NCBI GenBank assembly: GCA_015056925.1 | Contig: SVFJ01000027.1 | Coordinates: forward strand, 1-34,257 | DNA length: 34,257 nt | Direction of reading: 5' to 3' | Origin: Lachnospiraceae bacterium | GTDB taxonomy: Bacteria > Bacillota > Clostridia > Lachnospirales > Lachnospiraceae | Shown: piece after piece, positions 23,236-33,492 of the stretch | Numbering within the stretch: position 1 is the stretch's first letter | Layout: every line of letters starts with the position of its first letter | Program-made: the position numbers and the translations under genes | Notes under the pieces: model-generated | Databases searched by the model: none | The model's input: the letters and a program-made list of their open reading frames with translations, nothing else | What the model was told of the DNA's origin: nothing

Positions 23236-25743
23236 TTATTCTTCTGTCTCAGCTGAATTCTCTTCGCTTATTTCTTCACCTTCAGTAGCTTCATCTGTTT
23301 CAATCTTACCGCGAACCTTTGCTATCTTAGCAACCGTTACGCCTTCATCAAGATTGATTAGCTTCACGCCTGAAGTATTACGTCCGATAACAGATACATC
23401 CTCTGCACGAATCTGAATGATAATACCCTCTGTGGTAATCATCATGATTTCGTTCTCTTCGGTAACAGCCTTCACACCTACTACATTACCGGTCTTTTCC
23501 GTAATCTTGTAGCAACGGATACCCTTACCGCCACGCTTCTGAACAGTAAATTCATCAAGTACGGTTCTCTTACCCATACCCTTTTCAGAAGCAATGAGTA
23601 ATTCTGTACCCTGCGTATTCATCTGCATACCAACGATTTCATCATCATCAGAAAGGTTCATACCGATAACACCCATTGCAGTTCTACCCATTGCACGTAC
23701 ATCTGTCTCAAGGAATCGGATACACATACCATACTTAGTTACAAGGAATATCTCTGTATCCTTATCTGTAATCTTAACCTCGATTAACTCATCGTCCTCA
23801 CGAAGATTAATTGCTGCCAGTCCCGTCTTTCTTACATTGCTGAACTCCATAATCGGTGTCTTCTTCGCAATACCCTTCTTCGTAATCATAAAGAGGTTCT
23901 TACCTTCTTCATATTCGTTAATCGGAATCATAGCAGAAATCTTCTCGCCAGGATTGAGCTGTAAGAGATTTACAATCGCTGTTCCTCTAGCTGTTCTGCT
24001 TGCCTCTGGAATCTCATATGCCTTCAATCGGTATACACGTCCCATATTGGTAAAGAACATCAGATAATCATGAGTTGATGTCATCAATAAATCCTCGATA
24101 TAGTCATCATCTATCGTCGACATTCCCTTGATACCGCGGCCACCACGATTCTGTGTCTTAAAGTTATCTACGGTCATTCTCTTGATATAACCAAGACTTG
24201 TCATAGCGATAACCGTATTTCCACGAGGAATTAAGTCCTCATCCTCAATATCAAACTCATCATAGCCAAACTGACTTCTTCTGTCATCTCCGAACTTATC
24301 TGCAATTACACTAATCTCATCCTTGATGACACCAAGTAACAGCTTATTATCTGCAAGAATCGCTCTGTACTCTTCAATCTTCTTCATTAACTCTGCATGC
24401 TCTGCCTCAAGCTTCTCTCTTTCCAAGCCTGTAAGAGCACGAAGACGCATATCTACGATTGCCTGTGCCTGTACATCAGTTAAGCCAAAGCGTGCAATCA
24501 ACTTCTCCTTAGCCTCTGCTGTGTTGGCACTTCCTCTGATAATGCTGATTACTTCATCAATATTATCAAGTGCAATCAATAAGCCCTGTAAAATATGGTC
24601 TCGCTCTTCTGCCTTGTTCAAATCATACTTTGTTCTTCTGGTAACGACATCCTCCTGATGTGCCAGATAATTGGTTAATACGTCCTTCAGACTCATAACC
24701 TTAGGTTCCCCATTTACAAGGGCAAGCATAATCACACCAAAGGTATCCTGAATCTGTGTATGCTTATAAAGCTGATTGAGCATAACATTGGCATTCACAT
24801 CCTTACGAAGCTCAATTACGATACGCATACCCTCACGGTTTGACTCATCTCTAAGGTCTGTAATACCATCAAGACGCTTCTCTTTCACCATCTCGGCAAT
24901 CTTCTCAATTAAACGAGCCTTATTTACCATGTACGGAAGCTCTGTTACGATAATACGATTCTTACCGTTTGCCATAGTCTCGATATTGGTTACACCACGA
25001 ACCTTAACCTTACCACGGCCTGTTCTGTAAGCCTCCTCGATACCTCTTGTACCAAGAATAATACCACCTGTAGGGAAATCCGGTCCCTTTACGATAGGCA
25101 GTAACTCATCAATCTCTGTATCTCTGTCCTCTAATACCTTGTTATCAATAATCTTAACAACAGCACTAATAACCTCTCTTAAATTATGAGGCGGAATATT
25201 GGTAGCCATACCTACGGCAATACCTGTTGTACCATTTACCAAAAGATTCGGAAAACGGCTTGGTAATACAGTCGGCTCCTTCTCTGTTTCATCAAAGTTA
25301 GGCTCAAAAGTTACAGTGTCTTTATTAATATCAGCAAGAAGCTCCATAGAAATCTTGCTAAGTCTTGCCTCTGTATATCGCATCGCTGCGGCACCGTCAC
25401 CATCCACGGAACCAAAGTTACCGTGTCCGTCAATCAATGGATAACGGAATGACCAATCCTGTGCCATATTAACCAATGCACCATAAATAGAGCTGTCACC
25501 ATGTGGGTGATATTTACCCATGGTATCACCGACAATACGGGCACTCTTTCTATGAGGCTTATCCGGACCGTTGTTCAACTCAATCATGGAATATAAAACT
25601 CTACGCTGTACAGGCTTTAATCCATCTCTTACATCAGGCAAAGCTCGAGATGCAATAACACTCATGGCATAGTCAATATATGACTTTTCCATGGTTTTTT
25701 GCAAATCGACTTCTTCTATTTTGTCGAAAATATTGTCTTCCAT
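23236..25743 (-). CDS. gyrA: DNA gyrase subunit A
   Basis: Subunit A of the type II topoisomerase that introduces negative supercoils; it cuts and rejoins DNA and works as A2B2. The protein has 835 residues. The catalytic tyrosine is Y123 in RYTEARLS. The quinolone-resistance region reads [15 protein letters not shown], so Ser84 matches E. coli S83 while Gly88 replaces D87. The C-terminal beta-pinwheel carries a GyrA-box-like QNRGGRG (near residue 537) and a QKRGGKG (near 740), followed by an acidic tail rich in Glu, as in other GyrA proteins. The start ATG follows gyrB with a 41-base gap. AGAGGA lies upstream. Confidence 0.98.
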   Translation of the reverse strand: MEDNIFDKIEEVDLQKTMEKSYIDYAMSVIASRALPDVRDGLKPVQRRVLYSMIELNNGPDKPHRKSARIVGDTMGKYHPHGDSSIYGALVNMAQDWSFRYPLIDGHGNFGSVDGDGAAAMRYTEARLSKISMELLADINKDTVTFEPNFDETEKEPTVLPSRFPNLLVNGTTGIAVGMATNIPPHNLREVISAVVKIIDNKVLEDRDTEIDELLPIVKGPDFPTGGIILGTRGIEEAYRTGRGKVKVRGVTNIETMANGKNRIIVTELPYMVNKARLIEKIAEMVKEKRLDGITDLRDESNREGMRIVIELRKDVNANVMLNQLYKHTQIQDTFGVIMLALVNGEPKVMSLKDVLTNYLAHQEDVVTRRTKYDLNKAEERDHILQGLLIALDNIDEVISIIRGSANTAEAKEKLIARFGLTDVQAQAIVDMRLRALTGLEREKLEAEHAELMKKIEEYRAILADNKLLLGVIKDEISVIADKFGDDRRSQFGYDEFDIEDEDLIPRGNTVIAMTSLGYIKRMTVDNFKTQNRGGRGIKGMSTIDDDYIEDLLMTSTHDYLMFFTNMGRVYRLKAYEIPEASRTARGTAIVNLLQLNPGEKISAMIPINEYEEGKNLFMITKKGIAKKTPIMEFSNVRKTGLAAINLREDDELIEVKITDKDTEIFLVTKYGMCIRFLETDVRAMGRTAMGVIGMNLSDDDEIVGMQMNTQGTELLIASEKGMGKRTVLDEFTVQKRGGKGIRCYKITEKTGNVVGVKAVTEENEIMMITTEGIIIQIRAEDVSVIGRNTSGVKLINLDEGVTVAKIAKVRGKIETDEATEGEEISEENSAETEE

Positions 25744-25784
25744 TCTCTATTTCCTCTCTATCCGGCAGTCATTACCACCGTTTC

Positions 25785-27713
<1,929 letters not shown>

Positions 27714-28799
27714 TTAATTTTCACATGTTACAGTTGCATTTGAAACCTTAAATATCTTATTGATTTCAAATCTGTTATTTACAAACTCCTCCAAACCGGT
27801 ACAGGTAATAATCGTCTGAATATCTCCTATACTGTTTAAAAGATAATTTTGTCTGTTACTATCAAGCTCCGATAATACATCGTCTAATAACAATAACGGT
27901 GTATCCTTCGTAATCTTCTTCACCAACTCTATCTCTGACAACTTCAAAGAAAGGGCTGCTGTTCTCTGCTGTCCCTGAGAACCAAACTTCCTAATATCGA
28001 TATCTCCAACCATAAAGCTGAAATCATCTCTATGCGGCCCTGTGCTGGTCATCTTAAGACGAATGTCCCTCTCTTGGCCAAGACTCAGTTCCCGCTCATA
28101 ATCCTCAATCCGGCAATCCGGTTCATAACGAATTACAAGCTCTTCCTTACCACCGGATAATTTCTTATGTATGTCATAAATAATCTCATTCAACTGCTTT
28201 ACAAAGGTTGCACGTCTCTCCATAATCTTGCTGCCATAGGATACCAGCTGGGAATCCCAGATAGATAAAGTATCCTTAAGTCCCGGATTAAAGTACAACT
28301 CCTTTAACAGCTTATTTCTCTGATTCACAATCTTGTTATAATTATTCAAATTATAAAGATAAAAGCTATCCAGCTGACAAAGCTCCATATCCACAAATCT
28401 TCTACGCTCTGCAGGTCCGTTCTTAATAATAGACAAGTCCTCCGGCGAGAAAAATACGATATTTAACATGCCTAACAGCTCAGCGGCCTTCTTAATCTTC
28501 TGTCCGTTAATCGCAATTCCCTTGGATTTATTCTTCCTAAGGTGCATATCCACACGATTCTCCAGTTCATCCTTAATGACATAGGTTCTGATATGTGCTT
28601 CCTCTGCATTGAAATTCACAATATCCTTGTCCTTACTGCCCTTATGGGACTTTGTCGTAGCCGACAGATAGATTGCCTCTAATATATTCGTCTTCCCCTG
28701 TGCATTATCACCATATAAAATATTGGTTCCTGCATCAAAGGTCATTGCTAAAGACTCATAATTTCTAAAATTTTCAAGTTCAAGCGATTTAATCAGCAT
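27714..28799 (-). CDS. recF: DNA replication and repair protein RecF
   Basis: This 361-residue SMC-like ATPase acts with RecO and RecR to load RecA on gapped DNA and at stalled forks. The Walker A loop is GDNAQGKTN near residue 31. The signature region FGSQGQQRTAALSLKL and Walker B LLLLDDVLSELD follow in the C-terminal half, in the order expected of RecF. Length is typical (about 360-375). It lies between yaaA and gyrB in the same transcript, the canonical context. Confidence 0.97.
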   Translation of the reverse strand: MLIKSLELENFRNYESLAMTFDAGTNILYGDNAQGKTNILEAIYLSATTKSHKGSKDKDIVNFNAEEAHIRTYVIKDELENRVDMHLRKNKSKGIAINGQKIKKAAELLGMLNIVFFSPEDLSIIKNGPAERRRFVDMELCQLDSFYLYNLNNYNKIVNQRNKLLKELYFNPGLKDTLSIWDSQLVSYGSKIMERRATFVKQLNEIIYDIHKKLSGGKEELVIRYEPDCRIEDYERELSLGQERDIRLKMTSTGPHRDDFSFMVGDIDIRKFGSQGQQRTAALSLKLSEIELVKKITKDTPLLLLDDVLSELDSNRQNYLLNSIGDIQTIITCTGLEEFVNNRFEINKIFKVSNATVTCEN

Positions 28800-28834
28800 C
28801 CTGCTTCCTGCCTTTCAACAACATTCGTCCTCGG

Positions 28835-29047
28835 CTATGGGCACTTAATCTGAATCGTCTGTCCTTCAAAGGTAACGATATCTCCGTCTACAAGCTTTTT
28901 ACCACGCTGTGTCTCTGTCACTCCGTTCACCTGTACAAGACCATCCTGTACTGCAAACTTTGCTTCTACACCTGACTCTACCAAGCCGGCAGCCTTTAAT
29001 GCCTGGCCAAGCTTAATAAAATCATCCTTCAAAAATAAGAATTCCAT
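28835..29047 (-). CDS. yaaA: S4-domain protein YaaA (RlbA-like)
   Basis: This 70-residue protein is a single S4 RNA-binding domain. Small proteins of this type sit between dnaN and recF in most Firmicutes, and a role linked to ribosome assembly or translation has been proposed. The RNA-binding face includes IKLGQALKAAGLVESG near residue 10 and VNGVTETQRGKKL near residue 40. I place the start at ATG 29047. A longer frame to 29089 has no family similarity at its N-terminus. The ribosome binding site AAAGG is 12 bases from the ATG, a rather long spacing. Confidence 0.9.
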   Translation of the reverse strand: MEFLFLKDDFIKLGQALKAAGLVESGVEAKFAVQDGLVQVNGVTETQRGKKLVDGDIVTFEGQTIQIKCP

Positions 29048-29106
29048 AACTATACATTGCCTTTCCAATAATATCCTATCAAAAAACACTCAAAAAGCGT
29101 TCTTCA

Positions 29107-30216
29107 TTAACCAACAGAACTAAATGTAACCGGAAGAATCAGATAGTTATAGCTTCCCTGCTCATCCTTGATATAGCAAGGTGCCTTAGGATTCAACAGC
29201 TTTATATCTATCTCTTCATCATCAATTACTTTTAATGCATCGATTAAGAACTTAGGGTCAAATCCAATCATTAAATCCTTACCGCTCTTAACGATGTCAA
29301 TCTCTTCATCAAGACTACCGATAATAGAATTCATCTTAAGTTCCATTACCTCATCCTGAATATTCATAATAATCGGCTTCTTATCGCCTTCCTTAACAAG
29401 AAGTGTGGAACGGTCAATACAACCAAGTAATTCCTTCTTGTTAATCTTAACTCTTGTCTCATAATCAGCAGAAAGAATATTATCAATCTTCAAATACTCT
29501 CCCTCAATTAATCTTGATACAACCGTTGTATTATCAAATTCGAATAAAATGTGCTTACTTGTAAAGAAAATGTTTACATCTTTATCTGTATCACCTGATA
29601 AAATCTTACTGATTTCATTTAAGGTCTTACCCGGTACAATTACCTTCTTGTTAGAATAAGAATTCTTCAGATTTACCTTTCTAAGAGAAATTCTTAATCC
29701 ATCAGAAGAAACAACCTTTAAAACATCATCTTGAATCTCAAATAACTCACCTGTCAAAATCTTATTATTGAAGTTATCCGCAATAGAGAAAATAGTTTGT
29801 CTGATGATTTCCTTCAATGTGAACTGTGAAATACAAATGGAATCATTTCTTTCAATCTGCGGTAAATAAGAGAAATCTTCTCCTGATTTACCTACAATAC
29901 TAAACTTAGCTTTCTCGCAGGTAATGTTAGCCTTATAGCTTGCATCTGTTTCAATTGTAACTTCGTTATCAGGAAGCTTTCTTACAATATCTAAGAAAAT
30001 CTTTGCATCTAAAGCAATAATTCCCTTTTCGATAATCTCGCCTTCAATAATAGTTTCTATACCTAACTCCATATCATTGGCAGTTAAGGTAATTTGTCCC
30101 TTGGTCGCATCAATTAAGATACATTCCAGAATAGACATTGTTGTTTTACTTGGTACAGCCTTGGAAACGGTATTAACGCCGTTGAGTAAATTTGTTTTTG
30201 AACATATCAGTTTCAT
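29107..30216 (-). CDS. dnaN: DNA polymerase III beta subunit (sliding clamp)
   Basis: This is the ring-shaped processivity clamp that tethers the replicative polymerase; it works as a head-to-tail dimer. From ATG 30216 the protein has 369 residues and three consecutive clamp domains (about 1-118, 128-245 and 247-369). Typical segments are TMSILECILIDA in domain 1 and the C-terminal YNYLILPV. I prefer ATG 30216 over 30222 because GGGAG then has an 8-base spacing. The promoter lies in the dnaA-dnaN intergenic region near 30392-30420, and read-through from dnaA is possible. Confidence 0.97.
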   Translation of the reverse strand: MKLICSKTNLLNGVNTVSKAVPSKTTMSILECILIDATKGQITLTANDMELGIETIIEGEIIEKGIIALDAKIFLDIVRKLPDNEVTIETDASYKANITCEKAKFSIVGKSGEDFSYLPQIERNDSICISQFTLKEIIRQTIFSIADNFNNKILTGELFEIQDDVLKVVSSDGLRISLRKVNLKNSYSNKKVIVPGKTLNEISKILSGDTDKDVNIFFTSKHILFEFDNTTVVSRLIEGEYLKIDNILSADYETRVKINKKELLGCIDRSTLLVKEGDKKPIIMNIQDEVMELKMNSIIGSLDEEIDIVKSGKDLMIGFDPKFLIDALKVIDDEEIDIKLLNPKAPCYIKDEQGSYNYLILPVTFSSVG

Positions 30217-30263
30217 GTGCATAACTCCCTTCGGTGTAAAATGAATAATGCGAAAGCATCAAA

Positions 30264-30530
30264 AACATAAATATATAAATAATATATTCTTAATATTCAT
30301 AGTAATAGGCGTGGATATGTGAATAACCACTTGAACCCAGTGATTTTAAAGGAAAAGTAAAAATCAAAACTTGTGAAAATACCTTAGAAAAATTCTAGAG
30401 TTATTCAAGTGAATTCACAATCCCTTTTGTGAGGTATGAGATAAAGTTAAGAAGCAAAATGAAGTTATCCCAAACTCATCAACATAGGTACTCACATGTT
30501 ATCAACAGAAATAATCGAAAGTTATCCACA
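30264..30530. other. oriC, dnaN-side part: DnaA boxes, DnaA-trio and AT-rich unwinding element
   Basis: On the minus strand, reading from dnaA to dnaN, boxes are TGTGGATAA (30522-30530, perfect), TGTTGATAA (30499-30507), a weaker copy near 30465, then TTATTCACA (30318-30326) overlapping ATATCCACG (30310-30318). After CC comes CTATTACTA (30300-30308), which is three DnaA-trio units (GAT-AAT-GAT on the complementary strand). It is followed by a nearly pure A/T stretch (30264-30299). Box pair, trio and AT-rich duplex in this order match the basal unwinding site described for Bacillus subtilis. Confidence 0.8.
30392..30420 (-). promoter_or_regulatory. candidate dnaN promoter
   Basis: TTGTGA (30415-30420), a 17-base spacer and TAGAAT (30392-30397) on the minus strand, about 175 bases before dnaN. 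It lies among the DnaA boxes. Confidence 0.4.
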
Positions 30531-30532
30531 TA

Positions 30533-31900
30533 TTATGATGGGGATATTTTCTTTTTGATGATTTCTATTTTATTAGCAAGCTCTTCATTGGTCTTAATAT
30601 CCTTTTCAATCTTCTTATTACCGTGCATGATGGTAGTATGGTCCTTCTTATTCAGCATCTTTGCGATAGCCTGGAAGGAAGTACCTGTCATATTGTAAGT
30701 AAGATACATGAAAATCTGTCTTGGAAGAACATACTCTGAATTACGCTTTTTAGAGGTTAAGTCTTCTTTAGAGATATTAAAGTGCTCAGCAACAACATCC
30801 AAAATCAAAGAAGGTGTAACTTCACGAACCTGGTCAGGATAAATAACATCCTTTAGTGCATCCTCTGCAAGGGCGAGGGTAAGTTCCTTCTTATTTAAAC
30901 GGGCATTGGCAATTACTTTATTCAATGCACCTTCCAACTCTCGGATATTGGACTTAATATTAGTAGCAATATACTGGATAATCTCGTCATCTACAGGACG
31001 GTCATAGGTTTCTGCATTCTTACGAAGAATAGCCATTCTTGTTTCGTAGTCCGGTGCCTGAATATCAGCAATCAATCCCCACTCGAAACGTGAACGGAAA
31101 CGTTCTTCTAAGGTCTCCATTTCCTTTGGCGGCTTATCTGATGACAGAATAATTTGCTTACCTGCAGAATGAAGCACATTAAAGGTATGGAAAAATTCCT
31201 CCTGTGTGGATTCCTTTCCTATAATAAACTGTACGTCATCGACTAAGAGAACATCCACTGTTCTGTATTTATCACGAAGCTTGGTCATGGCAGCTGCATT
31301 ACCGCTACGGATAGACTCGATTACTTCGTTTGTAAACTGCTCAGAGGTAACATATAAAACCTTGGTATCTGTGTTCTGTTCTAACACAAAATGGCCGATG
31401 GAATGCATAAGATGCGTCTTACCAAGTCCGGCACCTCCATATAAATAGAGAGGATTGTATGCTTCACCCGGAGATTCTGCAACAGCCAGTGCAGCGGAAT
31501 GTGCAAATTTATTATTATTACCAACAACAAAGGTATCAAATTTGTACTTACTATTTAAATTAGCATTCTCATAATTAGGATTAGGGCTTTTACCCGGGAT
31601 TGGAGAATGCTCAGAGCTATTCTCAGATGCGGCATCAGGAGAACTTTCTGATATAAATGCAACATCATATGGATAATCCATAAGTTCAGTTATTGTAACC
31701 TGAAAAATGCTTTTATACTTTGTCGTTATGTATTTAATCATATGAGACTGATTGGCAGGAACCAGAATTGTAACAATATCGTTCTTAACATTAAAGAACT
31801 TCAATGGTGCAATCCAAGTCTTATAAGAGATATCTGTTAAATCATATTCGTGTCTTATAACCTCTTTTATTTCATCCCATTTTTCTCTGATTTCGTTCAT
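30533..31900 (-). CDS. dnaA: chromosomal replication initiator protein DnaA
   Basis: This 455-residue AAA+ initiator binds DnaA boxes and melts the origin. Domain I (about 1-85) is the helicase-loading and oligomerisation region. Domain II (about 86-115) is a short disordered linker rich in Ser and Pro. Domain III (about 120-330) has Walker A GGAGLGKTH and Walker B LLVDDVQF. Domain IV (about 340-455) is the DNA-binding part, with the signature KKDHTTIMHG near residue 428. GAGG lies 6 bases before the ATG. Boxes flank the gene on both sides, consistent with auto-repression. Confidence 0.99.
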   Translation of the reverse strand: MNEIREKWDEIKEVIRHEYDLTDISYKTWIAPLKFFNVKNDIVTILVPANQSHMIKYITTKYKSIFQVTITELMDYPYDVAFISESSPDAASENSSEHSPIPGKSPNPNYENANLNSKYKFDTFVVGNNNKFAHSAALAVAESPGEAYNPLYLYGGAGLGKTHLMHSIGHFVLEQNTDTKVLYVTSEQFTNEVIESIRSGNAAAMTKLRDKYRTVDVLLVDDVQFIIGKESTQEEFFHTFNVLHSAGKQIILSSDKPPKEMETLEERFRSRFEWGLIADIQAPDYETRMAILRKNAETYDRPVDDEIIQYIATNIKSNIRELEGALNKVIANARLNKKELTLALAEDALKDVIYPDQVREVTPSLILDVVAEHFNISKEDLTSKKRNSEYVLPRQIFMYLTYNMTGTSFQAIAKMLNKKDHTTIMHGNKKIEKDIKTNEELANKIEIIKKKISPS

Positions 31901-31943
31901 GATATACCTCTGACTTTAAAATAATCTATAATGTTCCAGTCTT

Positions 31944-31972
31944 ATTGTAAACCATATGTGAAAAAATATCAA
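31944..31972 (-). promoter_or_regulatory. dnaA promoter
   Basis: TTGATA (31967-31972), a 17-base spacer and TACAAT (31944-31949) on the minus strand, 44 bases before dnaA. The nearest clear DnaA box (32013-32021) lies just upstream, in a position suited to autoregulation. Confidence 0.75.
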
Positions 31973-32012
31973 ATAATAAAACTAAATAATTAAAACAATT
32001 ATTTACACCAAA

Positions 32013-32360
32013 TGTGAATAAAGTGGAAGAGAAATACACACATATGACAAAATAGGTGTTTAAATTGTGGATAAGTTATACACATAGATGTGTAAAAAAC
32101 ATGAATAACTATAGTGAAGGGAAAATAATCCATACCAATGGGGATAACTATATAAACAAATTCCACATGAAAAAAGTGGACAAATTCAAGGAATGTGAAG
32201 AATACTTCAGAATGGTTTTCAACGAGTTATCCACAAGATATAAACAATTTGTGGATAAATAGTACTCTATGTGGATTTTTATCATATTTCTGTGGAAAAG
32301 GTGTTGATAGACTCTTTTGGGAGTGTAATAAATACCTAGTAGGTGAAAGTCTTATCCACA
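32013..32360. other. oriC, dnaA-upstream part: DnaA-box cluster
   Basis: Perfect boxes are TGTGGATAA at 32066-32074 and 32250-32258 (minus orientation) and TTATCCACA at 32227-32235 and 32352-32360 (plus orientation). Near-perfect ones are TGTGAATAA at 32013-32021, TTATACACA at 32076-32084 and TGTGGAAAA at 32291-32299. 32066-32084 and 32227-32258 form opposed pairs. The rest of the 688-base dnaA-rpmH gap holds no gene. This is the probable box cluster of the bipartite origin. Confidence 0.85.
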
Positions 32361-32434
32361 AAGAATCCACTAATTTTATGTCAATTTCTTTATTTTTTCC
32401 TCAATGAAATAAAGAAAAATCAATGTTTTTACCC

Positions 32435-32463
32435 TTGACTTGCAATTCGTTATCTTATATAAT
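32435..32463 (+). promoter_or_regulatory. rpmH promoter
   Basis: TTGACT (32435-32440), a 17-base spacer and perfect TATAAT (32458-32463), about 125 bases before rpmH. Confidence 0.85.
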
Positions 32464-32486
32464 CTTTATGATATTTTCTAATACAA

Positions 32487-32565
32487 GGTATCAGTCTGCC
32501 TATATAGACTGTGTACCAGTTACATCATAGTGTAAATTACGTTACCGGTATCTTATAGATAGGTA
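32487..32565 (+). promoter_or_regulatory. structured 5' leader of rpmH
   Basis: Two hairpins can form: GGTA-CAGTCT (32487-32497) with AGACTG-TACC (32506-32517), and TACC-TATC (32543-32552) with GATA-GGTA (32558-32565). The GGTA and TACC arms could also swap partners. The function is unknown; ribosomal-protein leaders often carry such structures. Confidence 0.4.
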
Positions 32566-32588
32566 TATGAGAAGGAGGTGTTTCTCAC

Positions 32589-32723
32589 ATGAAAATGACA
32601 TTTCAGCCAAAGAAGAGACAGAGATCTAAGGTTCACGGATTCAGAGCAAGAATGAGTACTCCGGGCGGAAGAAAAGTTTTAGCTGCTAGAAGAGCAAAAG
32701 GAAGAAAGAGATTATCAGCATAG
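32589..32723 (+). CDS. rpmH: 50S ribosomal protein L34
   Basis: This 44-residue, very basic protein of the large subunit has the family core [17 protein letters not shown], followed by [13 protein letters not shown] and [11 protein letters not shown]. The length is normal. A strong AAGGAGGTG lies 8 bases before the ATG. It has its own promoter and a leader of about 120 bases. An attenuator-like terminator begins within its stop codon. It is divergent from dnaA, as in most Firmicutes. Confidence 0.99.
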   Translation: MKMTFQPKKRQRSKVHGFRARMSTPGGRKVLAARRAKGRKRLSA

Positions 32724-32746
32724 GCCGCAATTTTGTGGCCTTTTTT
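32723..32746 (+). terminator. terminator or attenuator between rpmH and rnpA
   Basis: The stem GGCCGC/GTGGCC (loop of 6) begins at the last base of the stop codon and is followed by six T. Downstream genes lie 50 bases on, so partial read-through is likely. Confidence 0.85.
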
Positions 32747-32797
32747 CTCTTTGTTGAAAACATTGTTAAAACAGAGAGTGATTAAGAAAGGCTTTAT

Positions 32798-33145
32798 ATG
32801 AGATTTTCGGAATCATTAAAGAGTAACAGAGATTTTAAGAATGTGTACAGTCGGGGCAAGTCATTTGCCAATAAGTATCTTGTGATGTATGTATTAGAGA
32901 ATGGAACAGATAGGAATAGACTTGGAATTTCTGTTAGTAAGAAAGTTGGAAACAGTGTCGTACGACACAGAGTAACAAGATTAATAAGGGAAAGTTATCG
33001 ACTACATGAGAATATATTTAATAGTGGTTTAGATATAGTAGTCGTCGCAAGGGTAAGTGCGAAGGATACAGGGTATGCGGAGATTGAGAGTGCATTACTT
33101 CATGTATCGAAGCTCCACAAGATATTGAAAATATTCTTTTATTAA
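32798..33145 (+). CDS. rnpA: ribonuclease P protein component
   Basis: This 115-residue basic protein binds the RNase P RNA and helps it trim the 5' leader of tRNA precursors. The family signature is visible: [18 protein letters not shown] and then [11 protein letters not shown], equivalent to the RNR-type RNA-binding helix. LDIVVVAR forms the central strand. Length matches (110-125). GAAAGG lies about 9 bases before the ATG. It is expressed from the rpmH promoter or another one within the short gap, and leads into yidD and yidC. Confidence 0.97.
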   Translation: MRFSESLKSNRDFKNVYSRGKSFANKYLVMYVLENGTDRNRLGISVSKKVGNSVVRHRVTRLIRESYRLHENIFNSGLDIVVVARVSAKDTGYAEIESALLHVSKLHKILKIFFY

Positions 33146-33213
33146 TAGATAAGATATTAATTAAGGATATGTTTGGTTCGCAGGATATGATATGGATATC
33201 CGGGGAGGTAAGT

Positions 33214-33423
33214 ATGAAATATATCATGATTCGTCTGATTCGTTTTTATAGAAAGTATTTATCGCCGATGAAGAGTACAAAGTGCCCGTATTATCCGACC
33301 TGCTCCGAGTATGGACTGCAGGCAGTGGAGAAATATGGTGCTGTGAAGGGCGGCGCTTTGGCTTTATGGAGGATTCTTCGATGCAATCCTTTTTCCAAGG
33401 GAGGATATGACCCCGTTCCGTAA
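33214..33423 (+). CDS. yidD: membrane protein insertion efficiency factor YidD
   Basis: This 69-residue protein has the family block RFYRKYLSP followed by [11 protein letters not shown] (two conserved Cys) and the C-terminal [14 protein letters not shown]. It assists YidC-dependent insertion of membrane proteins and lies on the inner face of the membrane through an amphipathic N-terminal helix. The start is ATG 33214 with GGGGAGG 5 bases upstream. A longer frame to 33169 has no family similarity. It is placed between rnpA and yidC, as usual. Confidence 0.96.
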   Translation: MKYIMIRLIRFYRKYLSPMKSTKCPYYPTCSEYGLQAVEKYGAVKGGALALWRILRCNPFSKGGYDPVP

Positions 33424-33492
33424 TTTTATATGGAAGTGGGACAGGTTTGTTTGGACGCACATTATTTGGAGCCCGCAAGAGGAGGACAAACA

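Noticed and set aside
23594-24067. 157-codon plus-strand frame, and others opposite gyrA and gyrB
   Set aside because: They are shadows of the gyrase genes.
32056-32407. Short plus-strand frames between dnaA and rpmH
   Set aside because: They lie in the DnaA-box cluster, overlap one another, have no ribosome binding site and show no protein features.
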